Of a stretch of 64,000 bases of DNA, positions 27,062 to 35,706 are shown one piece after another. The notes beneath the pieces were generated by a model, which saw only the letters and a program-made list of their open reading frames with translations, made no database searches and had not been told where the DNA came from. Positions within the stretch are counted from its first letter, which is position 1. The number at the start of each line of letters is the position of its first letter. Source of the stretch: Marinobacterium zhoushanense. Its GTDB lineage: Bacteria; Pseudomonadota; Gammaproteobacteria; Pseudomonadales; Balneatricaceae. The position numbers and the translations under genes were made by a program. The stretch lies in NCBI RefSeq assembly GCF_014641945.1, contig NZ_BMIJ01000002.1:1-64000 (forward strand), given 5' to 3'.

Positions 27062-28000
27062 TCACAGATACCTCTCCGACAGCTGGTTGATCCGCTGCAA
27101 CGCCGCCACGAACTCGACATGCATCTCATCCACTATCGCCAGGCAATCCTGCACCTGCTTGATCGCACCGACTCCCTGACCGGCGGACCAGACATCCTTC
27201 CACGCCTTGTTGGCGGTGGAAATATCGCCGGAGAAGTCGATCGCCTTGCCTTCGCCACTAGCGTCCGGCGAGATGCCGCACCGCTCCAGGCTGGCCTTCA
27301 TCCAGTTGGCGGCAACACCGCTGACCGCCTTGGTCTCGATGATATCGTCCATGCCGGAACCGACCAGCATCGCCTTGTACTCGTCGCCGGCAAAACTCTC
27401 TTTGGCGGAGATGAAACGGGTACCGGAGACCACAAAATCGGCCCCGGCCGCCAGCATGCCGGCGATATCCGCACCGCGGGAGATACAGCCGGCGATCCCC
27501 AGCGGACCGTCCCAGAACTCGCGCACCTCGGCGATAAACGCCAGCGGGTTGTAGCGCCCGGTGTGTCCGCCGGCACCCTGAGTCACCAGAATCAGGCCAT
27601 CGACACCGGCGGCGATCGACTTCTTCGCCATCCCCGGCGTGATCACATCGGCGAACACCTGGCCGCCGTACCCCTTGACCACATCCATCACCCGCGCCGG
27701 GGAGCCCAGCGCCGTAGAGACGATGGAGGGCTGATACTTGCGCACCAGCTCGATCTCACGGTCGAAGCGGTCATAGGTGGAGTGCACGATCATATTGAAC
27801 AGCCAGGGCAGCCCCTCGCCGCTCAAATCGTCGTGTACCTGCGCCATCCACTCATCCAGTGTTTCCACGGTGCGCGCGTTGGCTGCCGGCAGGCTGCCGA
27901 CCACACCGGCACGCGCGCTTGCCACCACCAGATCCGGCGACGAGACCAGGAACATGGGCGCCACCAGCAGCGGCAGTCGCGTGGTTTCGAAGAGGTTCAT
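27062..28000 (-). CDS. Nitronate-monooxygenase-like FMN oxidoreductase
   Basis: A 312-residue TIM-barrel flavoprotein of the NMO/2-nitropropane dioxygenase family. It shows APMFLVSSPDLVVASARAGVVG near the start and the FMN-phosphate region ILVTQGAGGHTGRYN and GGISRGADIAGMLAAGADFVVSGTRF-like wording (here AGCISRGADIAGM). ATG 28000 is chosen because AAGGAG lies ten bases upstream and the family begins here. The role in the operon is unclear. Possibilities are enoate-type reduction, detoxification of a nitronate, or action on a substituted ring. Confidence 0.85.
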   Translation of the reverse strand: MNLFETTRLPLLVAPMFLVSSPDLVVASARAGVVGSLPAANARTVETLDEWMAQVHDDLSGEGLPWLFNMIVHSTYDRFDREIELVRKYQPSIVSTALGSPARVMDVVKGYGGQVFADVITPGMAKKSIAAGVDGLILVTQGAGGHTGRYNPLAFIAEVREFWDGPLGIAGCISRGADIAGMLAAGADFVVSGTRFISAKESFAGDEYKAMLVGSGMDDIIETKAVSGVAANWMKASLERCGISPDASGEGKAIDFSGDISTANKAWKDVWSAGQGVGAIKQVQDCLAIVDEMHVEFVAALQRINQLSERYL

Positions 28001-28035
28001 TATTCTTATACTCCTTATATTTTTTACCTGGCGGC

Positions 28036-28818
28036 TTATCTGGCAACCCAACCGCCATCGCTGTGGATAACACAGCCGGTGGTCATCGGCGACTGCTCAT
28101 TGGAAGCCAGCACAACATAGAACGCAGCATGATCTTCAGGTGAAGCGATCCGCTTCAGCGGCACCGCATTGGCGGCGTTGTCACGAAATCCGTTGATATG
28201 GTTCAGCGGCTGGGCACGGTCCGATATTCCGTCCACCGATTTCATCTCGGTATCGGTGGCCCCCGGCGAGACGCCGTTCACCCTGACGTCCGGCGCCATC
28301 TCATAAGCCAGTTGTTTGATCAGGCCGACCACGGCGTGTTTGGCGGTGACATAGAGGATGCCGCCGCCCCCCGGATAGAAGCCGGAGTTGGAGACGGTCA
28401 GCACGACCGCCCCCTGGTTGCGCTTGAGCTCCGCCATCGCCGCACGCACGCCGTTCATGTAACCCAGCACATTGACATGAAACAGCTTGTCGAAGCTCTG
28501 CTCCAACTGCTCCGGCGCCAGCTTGCGCAGCGGTACGAAGTAGTCGAACAGCGCCGCATTGCCGACGAAGATATCGAGCTTGCCGAAGGCGGCGACCGTA
28601 TCGGCCACCGCCCGGGCGTTATCTTCGTAGCAGGTGACATCGCCGTGCACGGTGATCAGCTCTTCCGGATAAGCCGCCTTCAGTGACTCTAGCTTCGACT
28701 CGTTGATGTCGAGCACGGCCACCTTGGCGCCTTCGCGAATATAGCGCTCCACCACCGCGCGACCGATACCGTCGGCTCCGCCGGAGACCATCGCCACTTT
28801 AGCCTCGAGCGTTTTCAT
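28036..28818 (-). CDS. cis-dihydrodiol dehydrogenase (SDR family)
   Basis: A 260-residue short-chain dehydrogenase. It has the cofactor motif SGGADGIGRAV, the NNAG-like GNAAL and the catalytic YVTAKHAVVGL (Tyr-x-x-x-Lys). By context it oxidises the cis-dihydrodiol made by the dioxygenase to a catechol with NAD+, as HcaB/BphB do. ATG 28818 fits the family N-terminus (MKTLEAKVAMVSGG). An in-frame GTG at 28842 overlaps the beta-subunit stop and is the alternative. Confidence 0.88.
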   Translation of the reverse strand: MKTLEAKVAMVSGGADGIGRAVVERYIREGAKVAVLDINESKLESLKAAYPEELITVHGDVTCYEDNARAVADTVAAFGKLDIFVGNAALFDYFVPLRKLAPEQLEQSFDKLFHVNVLGYMNGVRAAMAELKRNQGAVVLTVSNSGFYPGGGGILYVTAKHAVVGLIKQLAYEMAPDVRVNGVSPGATDTEMKSVDGISDRAQPLNHINGFRDNAANAVPLKRIASPEDHAAFYVVLASNEQSPMTTGCVIHSDGGWVAR

Positions 28819-28838
28819 GACTTTCACAGGAACGGCGC

Positions 28839-29390
28839 TCACAGGAAAGTGTTGATATTTTTGCAGGTCAGCGTGGCATTGGGGATCAGGATCAAACGCT
28901 GCTTGATCTTGAGTTGCCCCGCCTCCTGCACCAGCACATCCGTGCGGCGACCGTAGATAACATACTGCTCATCGAGGCCGCGACTGCGCACACTCTGGAT
29001 CACCGAGTGCACCAGATATTCACCATCCGTTTCGCCATAGTACACCTCTATATTGGAAACCTGATGCACGTTACGGGTGGCAGGGTTCTCCGCCCAGGCG
29101 GAGGCCTGTTTGAAGCGCGACACGCGACGTGTCAGGTCGCGCAGACCGTCATCGAAATAGGCCATGTGATCCCCGGCGTAGAAGCCGTGTTCGAGCAGAT
29201 TTTCCCGGCGACGGTTCTCGATACCGGGCATCCAGTAGTGGATATCCTCATGCATCAGCGCCAGCCAGTCGTCGAAACGCTCCTCATCCAGCAGACGGTA
29301 CTCGTAGGCGAGGAAACAGCTGATCTTGTGGTGCTGTTCGAAAGAGACCGGATGCAGCTGTTCAGTCTGGTTGTCGATCTGTACGTTCAT
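28839..29390 (-). CDS. Ring-hydroxylating dioxygenase beta subunit
   Basis: A 183-residue NTF2-like structural subunit of an alpha3beta3 Rieske oxygenase. The family features EYRLLDEERFDDWLALMHED near the start and VYYGETDGEYLVHSVIQSVRSR (landmark) are present. Its ATG follows the alpha-subunit stop with no gap, so translation is coupled. It carries no redox centre. Confidence 0.93.
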   Translation of the reverse strand: MNVQIDNQTEQLHPVSFEQHHKISCFLAYEYRLLDEERFDDWLALMHEDIHYWMPGIENRRRENLLEHGFYAGDHMAYFDDGLRDLTRRVSRFKQASAWAENPATRNVHQVSNIEVYYGETDGEYLVHSVIQSVRSRGLDEQYVIYGRRTDVLVQEAGQLKIKQRLILIPNATLTCKNINTFL

Positions 29391-30737
29391 TTATTCAGCC
29401 TCCTGCTTACCAAAGTTACGGTTGGGCAGCTCTTTCCAGCTCTTCGCGTTCAGATGATCGAACCACTGCTGGTAGTAAGCACGGGCATTGGCTTCGTTGA
29501 GCTGACCCTTGAACACGTTACCCGGCAGGGAGGTGTCGCTGGCCCGGCTGTTCATGCCCAGGCCAATATAGAGATCCTGCGCCGCGGTGACGCGTCCCTT
29601 GGCGGTCTTGGTGCAGTACTCCCAGTTTTCGCCATCGTCCATCTCGAACACACCGGTGGGCGAGAAGGTCATCATCGCGCCCTTGCGCCACTTCTCCTTG
29701 ATCTCCTGCGGTGCGCTCTTGTTGACCACCACCCAGGTAAACAGCTCGATCTTGTTCGGCCCGCGCGGCTGCCAGACACGCACGGTGTTCTGCCCCGCCA
29801 GGAAGGAGAAGTTGGGGAAGATGGTGCAGGAGGAGACCGCACCGATCATGTTGGAGCGGAACTCGCCCAGGCGTTCTGCCACCGAGGGTTTGATGGTGTG
29901 CAGGTACTTGTTCAGCGCGCTCTCGCCCAGTACCGCCACGTTACCGACCGTATCCAGCGCAAACTCGTAGCCGTGACCGTTCCAGTTGACGGAGTAGGAC
30001 TCCTCGAAATCGCTGACCTTGGCCACCGAACCGCCCAGCATGGCTCGCGCGGCAGAGTCATGGGTCCAGCCCGCGTGCAGGATATCGCCGACGAAGTTCT
30101 CCGCCGCGATCTTCCAGTTGCAGTCGTAGGTGGAGCGGATGCAGCCGCCGACAAACTCGGTGCCGCCCTCCTGGTTGTCGAACAGTGCATCCAGGTACCA
30201 GGTCATCGGTCCCAGATACTCCTGCAGCGTGGGCGCTTGCGGGTCGAAGGTGGCGAACACCAGCCCCTTCCAGGAATCCACCTGCGCCACCTCTTTCAGT
30301 CCCCACTTGGCCTTGTCGAAATCACTGGCCTCGTAGATGCCGGACTCATGCTGACCCACCAGATTGCCCTGCACGTTGAACGACCAGCCGTGGTAGTTGC
30401 AGATAAAGCCGCGGGTAGTGCCGGACTCGGCGAAGCAGACCTTGTTGCCGCGATGCGGACAGGCGTTCAGAAACACCTTGATGCCGCCATCCTTCTGGCG
30501 GATGACGATCACCTCGTCCTCGCCCATGGTGGTGGTGACGTAATCGCCGGTATTGGGGATCTGTGACTCGTGTGCCACAAACAGCCAGCAGCGGGCGAAT
30601 ATCTTCTCCAGCTCCTGCTCGTAGATCGCCTGGTCGTAAAAGATCTTCCCCGCGATACGGCCATTCTCGATATCGCAGACATCCTTCAGGTTCTCCAGGC
30701 TGTCTGTCACATCGATTGTTTTTATTATGTTACTCAT
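29391..30737 (-). CDS. Ring-hydroxylating dioxygenase alpha subunit (Rieske, non-haem iron)
   Basis: A 448-residue catalytic subunit. The Rieske centre is CPHRGNKVC (Cys/His pair) and CNYHGW (second pair). The mononuclear iron site is DILHAGWTH with Asp and two His in the usual spacing, within NFVGDILHAGWTHDSA. It adds O2 to an aromatic ring to give a cis-dihydrodiol. The exact substrate cannot be fixed. The LigAB-type ring cleavage and MhpC-type hydrolase suggest a substituted aromatic acid or a biaryl-like compound. Confidence 0.95.
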   Translation of the reverse strand: MSNIIKTIDVTDSLENLKDVCDIENGRIAGKIFYDQAIYEQELEKIFARCWLFVAHESQIPNTGDYVTTTMGEDEVIVIRQKDGGIKVFLNACPHRGNKVCFAESGTTRGFICNYHGWSFNVQGNLVGQHESGIYEASDFDKAKWGLKEVAQVDSWKGLVFATFDPQAPTLQEYLGPMTWYLDALFDNQEGGTEFVGGCIRSTYDCNWKIAAENFVGDILHAGWTHDSAARAMLGGSVAKVSDFEESYSVNWNGHGYEFALDTVGNVAVLGESALNKYLHTIKPSVAERLGEFRSNMIGAVSSCTIFPNFSFLAGQNTVRVWQPRGPNKIELFTWVVVNKSAPQEIKEKWRKGAMMTFSPTGVFEMDDGENWEYCTKTAKGRVTAAQDLYIGLGMNSRASDTSLPGNVFKGQLNEANARAYYQQWFDHLNAKSWKELPNRNFGKQEAE

Positions 30738-30750
30738 CAGTCGTTACCCT

Positions 30751-31092
30751 TTAGCACTTTGCGATCAAGGCTGATTCGGCTACTTCAACGAGGGCGTAGA
30801 TCGCATCGCCCTCGACTTCTACCGGGTAGGTGCGCAGGTCTGTTTCGCAAGGGAAGCCCTGTGCCCTACCCGTCGGGATATGAAACTGTCCCCAGTGCAC
30901 GGGACAGGTAATCATCTCCTCTTCTATATCCCCCTCGGCAAGCGAGGCAGTGGCATGGGTGCACAGATCGGCCGTTGCATAGAAATTGCCGCCCAGGTTG
31001 TACACCGCGATATCGCCGTGCTCGCTGTTGTCGATCCTCTTGACCTGGTTTTCCGCCAGCTCCGAGATTTTGCAGAGATATACTTTGTCCAT
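30751..31092 (-). CDS. Rieske-type ferredoxin
   Basis: A 113-residue small Rieske protein with ligands CTHATASL and CPVHWGQF (two Cys, two His). It carries electrons from the FAD reductase (21382-22389) to the dioxygenase alpha subunit. GAGGCGG precedes the start. It sits 13 bases before the alpha subunit. Confidence 0.95.
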   Translation of the reverse strand: MDKVYLCKISELAENQVKRIDNSEHGDIAVYNLGGNFYATADLCTHATASLAEGDIEEEMITCPVHWGQFHIPTGRAQGFPCETDLRTYPVEVEGDAIYALVEVAESALIAKC

Positions 31093-31119
31093 TACCGCCT
31101 CACGCTACTTTCAACTCGA

Positions 31120-31959
31120 TTAAACGCGCAGTTCGATCAGGCCCAGCCCGGTGACCCAGGCCGGTACCGGCTGGTACTCCACCAACTCGCCATGCGCCGC
31201 GCCGGACGCGGCCATGGCGCAGATAAAATTACGGATCTCCATAGCGCCGTTGCCGCCCTGCTCCAGGATCTCCTCGTTGGTCAGCGACGCCAGGCCATCG
31301 ATATCCATCGAGCAGCACAGATCGATAACACGACGATCGAACTCCTCGTTTACCTGACCGGACTCCTTGGTGCCGACCCAGTGGCTGATGCCGCCGCTGC
31401 CGATAAAGGCCACCTTGTCGTCACTATCGAACGCCAGCACCGCGTCACGGATCTGCTCGCCCAACTGACGGGCACGATGAGTGGTGATAAAGGGATCCAC
31501 CGCCGCGGCCAGATAGACCGGCACCGCCTTGATCTCACGTCCGCTCAGTTCTGCGGCACGCTTCACAATCAGCTGGTAGGGGATGGAGAAGGCATGATCG
31601 GTGGTAAAGGAGCGTGCCACCGCCCAGTCGAAACCGGACTCGGAGCCATGCTCGGCGATCGCCGTGGCCAGCGCCTCGTTGTTGGCGATCTGCTCCTTCT
31701 TCAGCCCCGGCAACTGGTCCAGCGGCCCCTCGACATGCCCGGTGGCGATGCAGTACTTGGGCAGGCAGGTGGTACCGAACAGCATGTAGTGGTCGTTACC
31801 GACTATGACTACGGTGGTAGCACCACTCGCGGCCAGACGCTCCGCGCAGTTCTCGAACGCGCCCCAAACCTTCTCCGCCTGCTCCGCCGGCGCCGCATCG
31901 CGCGCCACGAACATCACCGGATCGTGCGGTACCAGAAAGCCGCCGACTATCTCTGCCAT
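31120..31959 (-). CDS. LigB-type extradiol ring-cleavage dioxygenase, catalytic subunit
   Basis: A 279-residue class III (LigB) extradiol dioxygenase of the kind represented by LigB, CarBb and MhpB. N-terminal iron-ligand histidines are seen in GGFLVPHDPVMF and the catalytic-site histidines in VIVGNDHYMLF and FIGSGGISHWVG. It cleaves the catechol ring next to the hydroxyls. ATG 31959 fits AAGGGG upstream, with GTG 31965 as alternative. The small LigA-like subunit gene directly precedes it. Confidence 0.9.
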   Translation of the reverse strand: MAEIVGGFLVPHDPVMFVARDAAPAEQAEKVWGAFENCAERLAASGATTVVIVGNDHYMLFGTTCLPKYCIATGHVEGPLDQLPGLKKEQIANNEALATAIAEHGSESGFDWAVARSFTTDHAFSIPYQLIVKRAAELSGREIKAVPVYLAAAVDPFITTHRARQLGEQIRDAVLAFDSDDKVAFIGSGGISHWVGTKESGQVNEEFDRRVIDLCCSMDIDGLASLTNEEILEQGGNGAMEIRNFICAMAASGAAHGELVEYQPVPAWVTGLGLIELRV

Positions 31960-31965
31960 CTTCAC

Positions 31966-32250
31966 TTACCCCTTGATTGAGCCTGAGTACCCGGATTCGG
32001 AGCCGAGCTTCTTGTTATAGGTGGACATCTGTCGATCGGGGGACATCTCGATCCAGTACCCCAGGGTCAGCAGCGGACTGACGCCGGCCTCCTGCAGAGC
32101 CTTGACGTCGAACTCCAGGATCATGCGGACATCCTCCGCACCCAGCGGAAACCGGCTCAGGTACTGGGTCGGGTTCTCCTTGAATTTCACCTTCGAGAAC
32201 CGGTCTACCGACAGATTCCACAACACCCTTTCAAGCACATCTCGTTTCAT
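31966..32250 (-). CDS. LigA-like small subunit of the extradiol dioxygenase
   Basis: A 94-residue helical protein. The segment RFPLGAEDVRMILEFDVKAL followed by EAGVSPLLTLGYWIEM resembles the LigA/CarBa alpha subunit, which caps the LigB active site. ATG 32250 is chosen. The frame remains open upstream to 32400, inside the hydrolase gene, without family similarity. The small subunit sets this system apart from single-subunit MhpB and resembles the two-subunit carbazole-type and protocatechuate enzymes. Confidence 0.85.
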   Translation of the reverse strand: MKRDVLERVLWNLSVDRFSKVKFKENPTQYLSRFPLGAEDVRMILEFDVKALQEAGVSPLLTLGYWIEMSPDRQMSTYNKKLGSESGYSGSIKG

Positions 32251-32270
32251 TGAAATCACCCGCCTATCAA

Positions 32271-33089
32271 TCACCCAGCAAGAAAGCCGGTTACGATGTT
32301 CAGGAACTTCTGCTTCTGCTCGGTCTGCACCCAGTGGCCGCACTTGCCGAACACATACAGATCGCTGTTGGGGATGTTCTCCGACAGGATGCGACCGCAC
32401 TGCACCGGCACCACACCATCCTCCCGACCGTGCAGTACCAGCGTCTGTGCGCGGATGTTCTGCACTGCCTTCTCCGGGAACGCCTTCACCATCGTCTCGC
32501 CCTCATCCGCAGGCTTCGGGATCAGCTTGCGCAGCGCATCCTGAGCACCGCCGCGGGCACTGGCCTCATAACGGGACTGCACCAACTCATCGGTGATCAG
32601 GTTCTTGTCGTAGGGGAAGAGCTCCATCAGCGCGCGCATGTTCTCCAGCGACGGCTCATACAACCAGGCGCCGGCCAGGCCCTTGGTCTGCACAAAGGTG
32701 CCGGCCGGCGTACCCAGCAGCACCAGCTTGTCGAGACGCTCCGGGTTGAACAGCGCCAGACCGATACCCACAGCCCCGCCAAAAGAGTTACCCACCAGCG
32801 ATGCGCGATCGATCCCCAGCGCGTCCATGAACTCAACCAGATGGTTGACCCAGAACTTGATGTCGTAGGTGGTACCGTCCTTGAACTCGGTAAAACCGAA
32901 TCCGGCGATGTCCGGCACGATGACATGGAACCGCTCGGCCAGCTGATCCATCACACCGCCCCAGTTGGTCCAACCGGATACACCGGGGCCGGAGCCGTGC
33001 AGCAGCAACAACGGAGTACCCTGGCCGCATTCGAAGTAAGCCGTATTGTGACCGGCCGCCTGTACGTACTTACGATCTGTCTCGTGCAT
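32271..33089 (-). CDS. Meta-cleavage product hydrolase (alpha/beta hydrolase)
   Basis: A 272-residue protein of the MhpC/BphD/CarC group. The oxyanion region is LLLLHGSGPGVSGWTNW, the nucleophile elbow is VGNSFGGAVGIG (Ser), and the acid and base lie in LHGREDGVVPV and GKCGHWVQTEQ. It hydrolyses the C-C bond of the ring-opened dienoate, giving 2-hydroxypentadienoate and an acid. It is the first gene of the 13-gene operon, just downstream of the AT-rich control region. Confidence 0.92.
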   Translation of the reverse strand: MHETDRKYVQAAGHNTAYFECGQGTPLLLLHGSGPGVSGWTNWGGVMDQLAERFHVIVPDIAGFGFTEFKDGTTYDIKFWVNHLVEFMDALGIDRASLVGNSFGGAVGIGLALFNPERLDKLVLLGTPAGTFVQTKGLAGAWLYEPSLENMRALMELFPYDKNLITDELVQSRYEASARGGAQDALRKLIPKPADEGETMVKAFPEKAVQNIRAQTLVLHGREDGVVPVQCGRILSENIPNSDLYVFGKCGHWVQTEQKQKFLNIVTGFLAG

Positions 33090-33513
33090 CGCAAAACCCC
33101 ATGAACATACACAACTGTATTGCGAATATAATCACACAATTGATATGCGTCAACATGGAATGTCAAAAAACAACCAGCGCCAAAAACACCACAAGGGACA
33201 ATCCAAAAACAGGAATATTATTTTTTATCATTAATATTCAATTATTTAGTAAAAATAACGACATATTGAATCGACGCAACAGGATGGAGGGACTAGAAAT
33301 TTTTTTGCTGCTTGATGCTTACATACGAGTTAGCGGAACTGAATCCATACAAATAGATACATACATGTAGCTTTCAGAAAGAGATAGACAGAAGGACTCA
33401 GACTCGCCGGACATTCCCCAAATTGAGTTTGAGTGAATACTGCAATTCGTTGTCAGGCTTGGCAGAATCGTCTGAGCACGACTCACCAAGCAACCCAACA
33501 AGGATCAACGCCT
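33090..33513. promoter_or_regulatory. Control region of the aromatic operon
   Basis: A gene-free, AT-rich 424-base stretch. Two imperfect direct repeats of 18 bases lie at 33107-33124 (ATACACAACTGTATTGCG) and 33132-33149 (TCACACAATTGATATGCG), 25 bases apart, just upstream of the hydrolase start. They are candidate sites for an activator or repressor. A palindrome shared with the TRAP promoter is at 33355-33375. I see no sigma-54 element. Short open frames in it lack protein character. Confidence 0.55.
33355..33375. promoter_or_regulatory. Operator candidate shared with the dctP promoter
   Basis: AGATACATACATGTAGCTTTC matches 21210-21230 (upstream of dctP) at 18 of 21 positions. It contains the half palindrome ACATACATGT. 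It lies 266 bases upstream of the aromatic operon and 139 bases upstream of the ProC-like gene, so either could be the target. Confidence 0.5.
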
Positions 33514-34278
33514 ATGTCTGAGCAACTCGGAATCCTGGGTACAGGCCATCTGGCCACCTATGTTGTCACCGGCCTGCGCAACGCCGGCGATAACCGGCCG
33601 ATACTGCTGGCGCCGCGCAACCGGGAGCGAGCTCTGCATTTGCAACAGGAACAGGCATGCGAGATTGCTAAGGACAACCAGCAGGTAGTCGATCAGTGTC
33701 CGATCCTGCTGCTGGCGGTAAGGCCCGCTCAGGTCGACGCGCTGCTGAAGGAACTCAGCTTCAAGCCCGGTCAGCTGATCATCTCCTGCGTCGCCGGCGT
33801 ACCTCTGCGGGAGCTTAGCAATGCGGTCGCACCGACAGAGGTTGTACGCACCATGCCGCTGGCCTGCGCCGAGGTCGGCTCGGGTGCAGTCCCCCTCTAT
33901 CCTGCCCATCCCAAGGCCAATGAACTGCTGGGCCGACTGGGCAAACTCCTGGCATTCGATAGCGAGGCGCAGTTCGAACTCGCGGCGACCGCCGCCTGCA
34001 TGAACGGTTGGGTCTACGCATTCCTTGATGAACTGAGCGGTTGGCTCGCCAAGCAGGGTCTGACCGACGCCCAAGCCCGTGACTTAGTTACCCATTCGGT
34101 GCTGGGCGCTGCAGACCTGGCGGCCGCCAAGCCGGAGCTATCGCTGAGATCAATCTGCGACTCCATCGCCACAGAGGGCACCTTTACCAGGCTGGGGCTG
34201 GATACTTTGGAGCGGCAGAAGGCATTTCGGCCCTGGCAGGAGGCTTGCCAGCAGATCAAGGACGCGCTGGATAAGTAG
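33514..34278 (+). CDS. Pyrroline-5-carboxylate-reductase-like NAD(P)-dependent protein
   Basis: A 254-residue protein. It has a Rossmann N-terminus (LGILGTGHLATYVVTGL), a central RPAQVDALLKEL and SCVAGVPL, and a C-terminal helical dimerisation domain as in ProC. The start is ATG 33514 with AGGATC nine bases upstream. The frame is open earlier only in the AT-rich region. The ProC active-site region VRTMPLACAEVGSGAVPLYP deviates from the canonical wording (VRAMPNTPA), so it may reduce another cyclic imine or act on a different substrate. Confidence 0.75.
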   Translation: MSEQLGILGTGHLATYVVTGLRNAGDNRPILLAPRNRERALHLQQEQACEIAKDNQQVVDQCPILLLAVRPAQVDALLKELSFKPGQLIISCVAGVPLRELSNAVAPTEVVRTMPLACAEVGSGAVPLYPAHPKANELLGRLGKLLAFDSEAQFELAATAACMNGWVYAFLDELSGWLAKQGLTDAQARDLVTHSVLGAADLAAAKPELSLRSICDSIATEGTFTRLGLDTLERQKAFRPWQEACQQIKDALDK

Positions 34279-34360
34279 AGGCTTTGCAGCAAGGAAAGCA
34301 GGCAGTCAGAGAAGGCATCTGACCCTGTGCACTCTTGATGCTCTAAACCATCAAACGATA

Positions 34361-34381
34361 AAAAGGCCCCGAAGGGCCTTT
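34361..34381. terminator. Bidirectional terminator between proC-like and amt genes
   Basis: AAAGGCCC (34362-34369) and GGGCCTTT (34374-34381) pair perfectly around CGAA. A runs on one side and T on the other make it usable from both strands. It separates the convergent ProC-like gene and the methylamine operon's last gene. Confidence 0.88.
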
Positions 34382-34408
34382 GATGGAGGGCTAACCAGAG
34401 GTTTCTGC

Positions 34409-35671
34409 TTAGCGGTTAACGTGCTCAGGACCGAACTCCGGATAGGCGTGCATGCCACATTCGTGTAGATCCATCCCTTCGGCTTCCTCTTCGGCGCTGA
34501 CACGCAGCCCCATGACCGCCCTGATAACCAGCAGCACGATATAGCTGGCGATGAACATCCAGGCGAAGGTGGCCACGGTGCCAATCAGCTGTCCCGTAAA
34601 GGTCGCGTCCGGATTGGAGATCAATACTGCGAAGATGCCCCAGATGCCGGCGGCACCGTGCACGGAAACCGCACCGACCGGATCATCCAGCTTGAGCTTG
34701 TCCATCAGCAGTACGGAGAACACGACCACAACGCCACCTACCGCGCCGATCAGACTGGCAACACCCGGCGAGGGCTGCAGCGGTTCGGCGGTGATCGCCA
34801 CCAGTCCGGCCAACGCACCGTTGATGGTCATGGTCAGGTCAGTCTTACCGAACAGGTAACGCGCGACCAGTGCCGCCACTACCATTCCAGCAGCGGCTGC
34901 GGCGTTGGTGTTGACGAAAATCTTCGACACTGCGTTGGCCTCTTCGACGTTGGCGATCTTCAGTTCGGACCCGCCGTTGAAGCCGAACCAGCCCATCCAC
35001 AGGATGAACATACCCAGTGTCGCCAGCGGCAGGTTGGCACCGGGGATCGCTCGCACCTCACCGTTGCCGCCGTAACGCCCCTTGCGTGGCCCGACCAGGA
35101 TCACCGCCGCCAACGCAGCTGCCGCACCGGCCATGTGTACTACCACGGAGCCAGCGAAGTCCTGGAAACCGAGCTGATAGAGGAAGCCGCCCCCCCATTT
35201 CCAATAGCCTTCAACCGGGTAGATCACCGCGACCATCACCACAGCGAATACCAGGAAGGGCCAGAGCTTCATCCGCTCTGCCACTGCACCTGATACAATC
35301 GACATGGTCGCGGCCGCAAACACCGCCTGGAAGATAAAGTCGGCCATGGCTGAGTAATAGGGCGCATCGTCACCGCCTGCGGTGACATCAGCGGTGCTGT
35401 TGTCGGCACCGAGCAGGAAGTCGATACCCGGTATCACGGAGTTAACCGGATTCGCGGGATACATGATGTTGTAACCGACAACGAGATAGACAATACAGGC
35501 GATGCCGTAGAGCAGCGCATTTTTATTGAGAATCTCGACCGTATTTTTAGCCCGCACCAGTCCCGATTCGAGCATGGCGAACCCCGCCGCCATCCACATC
35601 ACCAGCGCCGTGCACATGAGGAAATAGAAGGTATCCAAGGCATACCCCAACTCCAGCACCATTGTTTCCAT
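34409..35671 (-). CDS. amt: Ammonium transporter (Amt family)
   Basis: A 420-residue inner-membrane channel with 11 helices. The pore histidines lie in DFAGSVVVHMAGAAAALAA and GAVSVHGAAGIWGIFA, and the signature AIRRV-type C-terminus is absent as in many marine Amts. ATG 35671 is chosen for GGAG nine bases upstream. It is the last gene of the methylamine operon, 35 bases after folD. It may import ammonium or methylammonium, or recapture ammonium. No glnK gene is next to it. Confidence 0.93.
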   Translation of the reverse strand: METMVLELGYALDTFYFLMCTALVMWMAAGFAMLESGLVRAKNTVEILNKNALLYGIACIVYLVVGYNIMYPANPVNSVIPGIDFLLGADNSTADVTAGGDDAPYYSAMADFIFQAVFAAATMSIVSGAVAERMKLWPFLVFAVVMVAVIYPVEGYWKWGGGFLYQLGFQDFAGSVVVHMAGAAAALAAVILVGPRKGRYGGNGEVRAIPGANLPLATLGMFILWMGWFGFNGGSELKIANVEEANAVSKIFVNTNAAAAAGMVVAALVARYLFGKTDLTMTINGALAGLVAITAEPLQPSPGVASLIGAVGGVVVVFSVLLMDKLKLDDPVGAVSVHGAAGIWGIFAVLISNPDATFTGQLIGTVATFAWMFIASYIVLLVIRAVMGLRVSAEEEAEGMDLHECGMHAYPEFGPEHVNR

Positions 35672-35706
35672 AAACTGCATCTCCAAGTGTTCTCATCACG
35701 GGGTAG

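Noticed and set aside
24717-30566. Several 500-570-codon plus-strand frames opposite the aromatic operon
   Set aside because: They mirror codon structure of the minus-strand genes, which all carry clear catalytic motifs.
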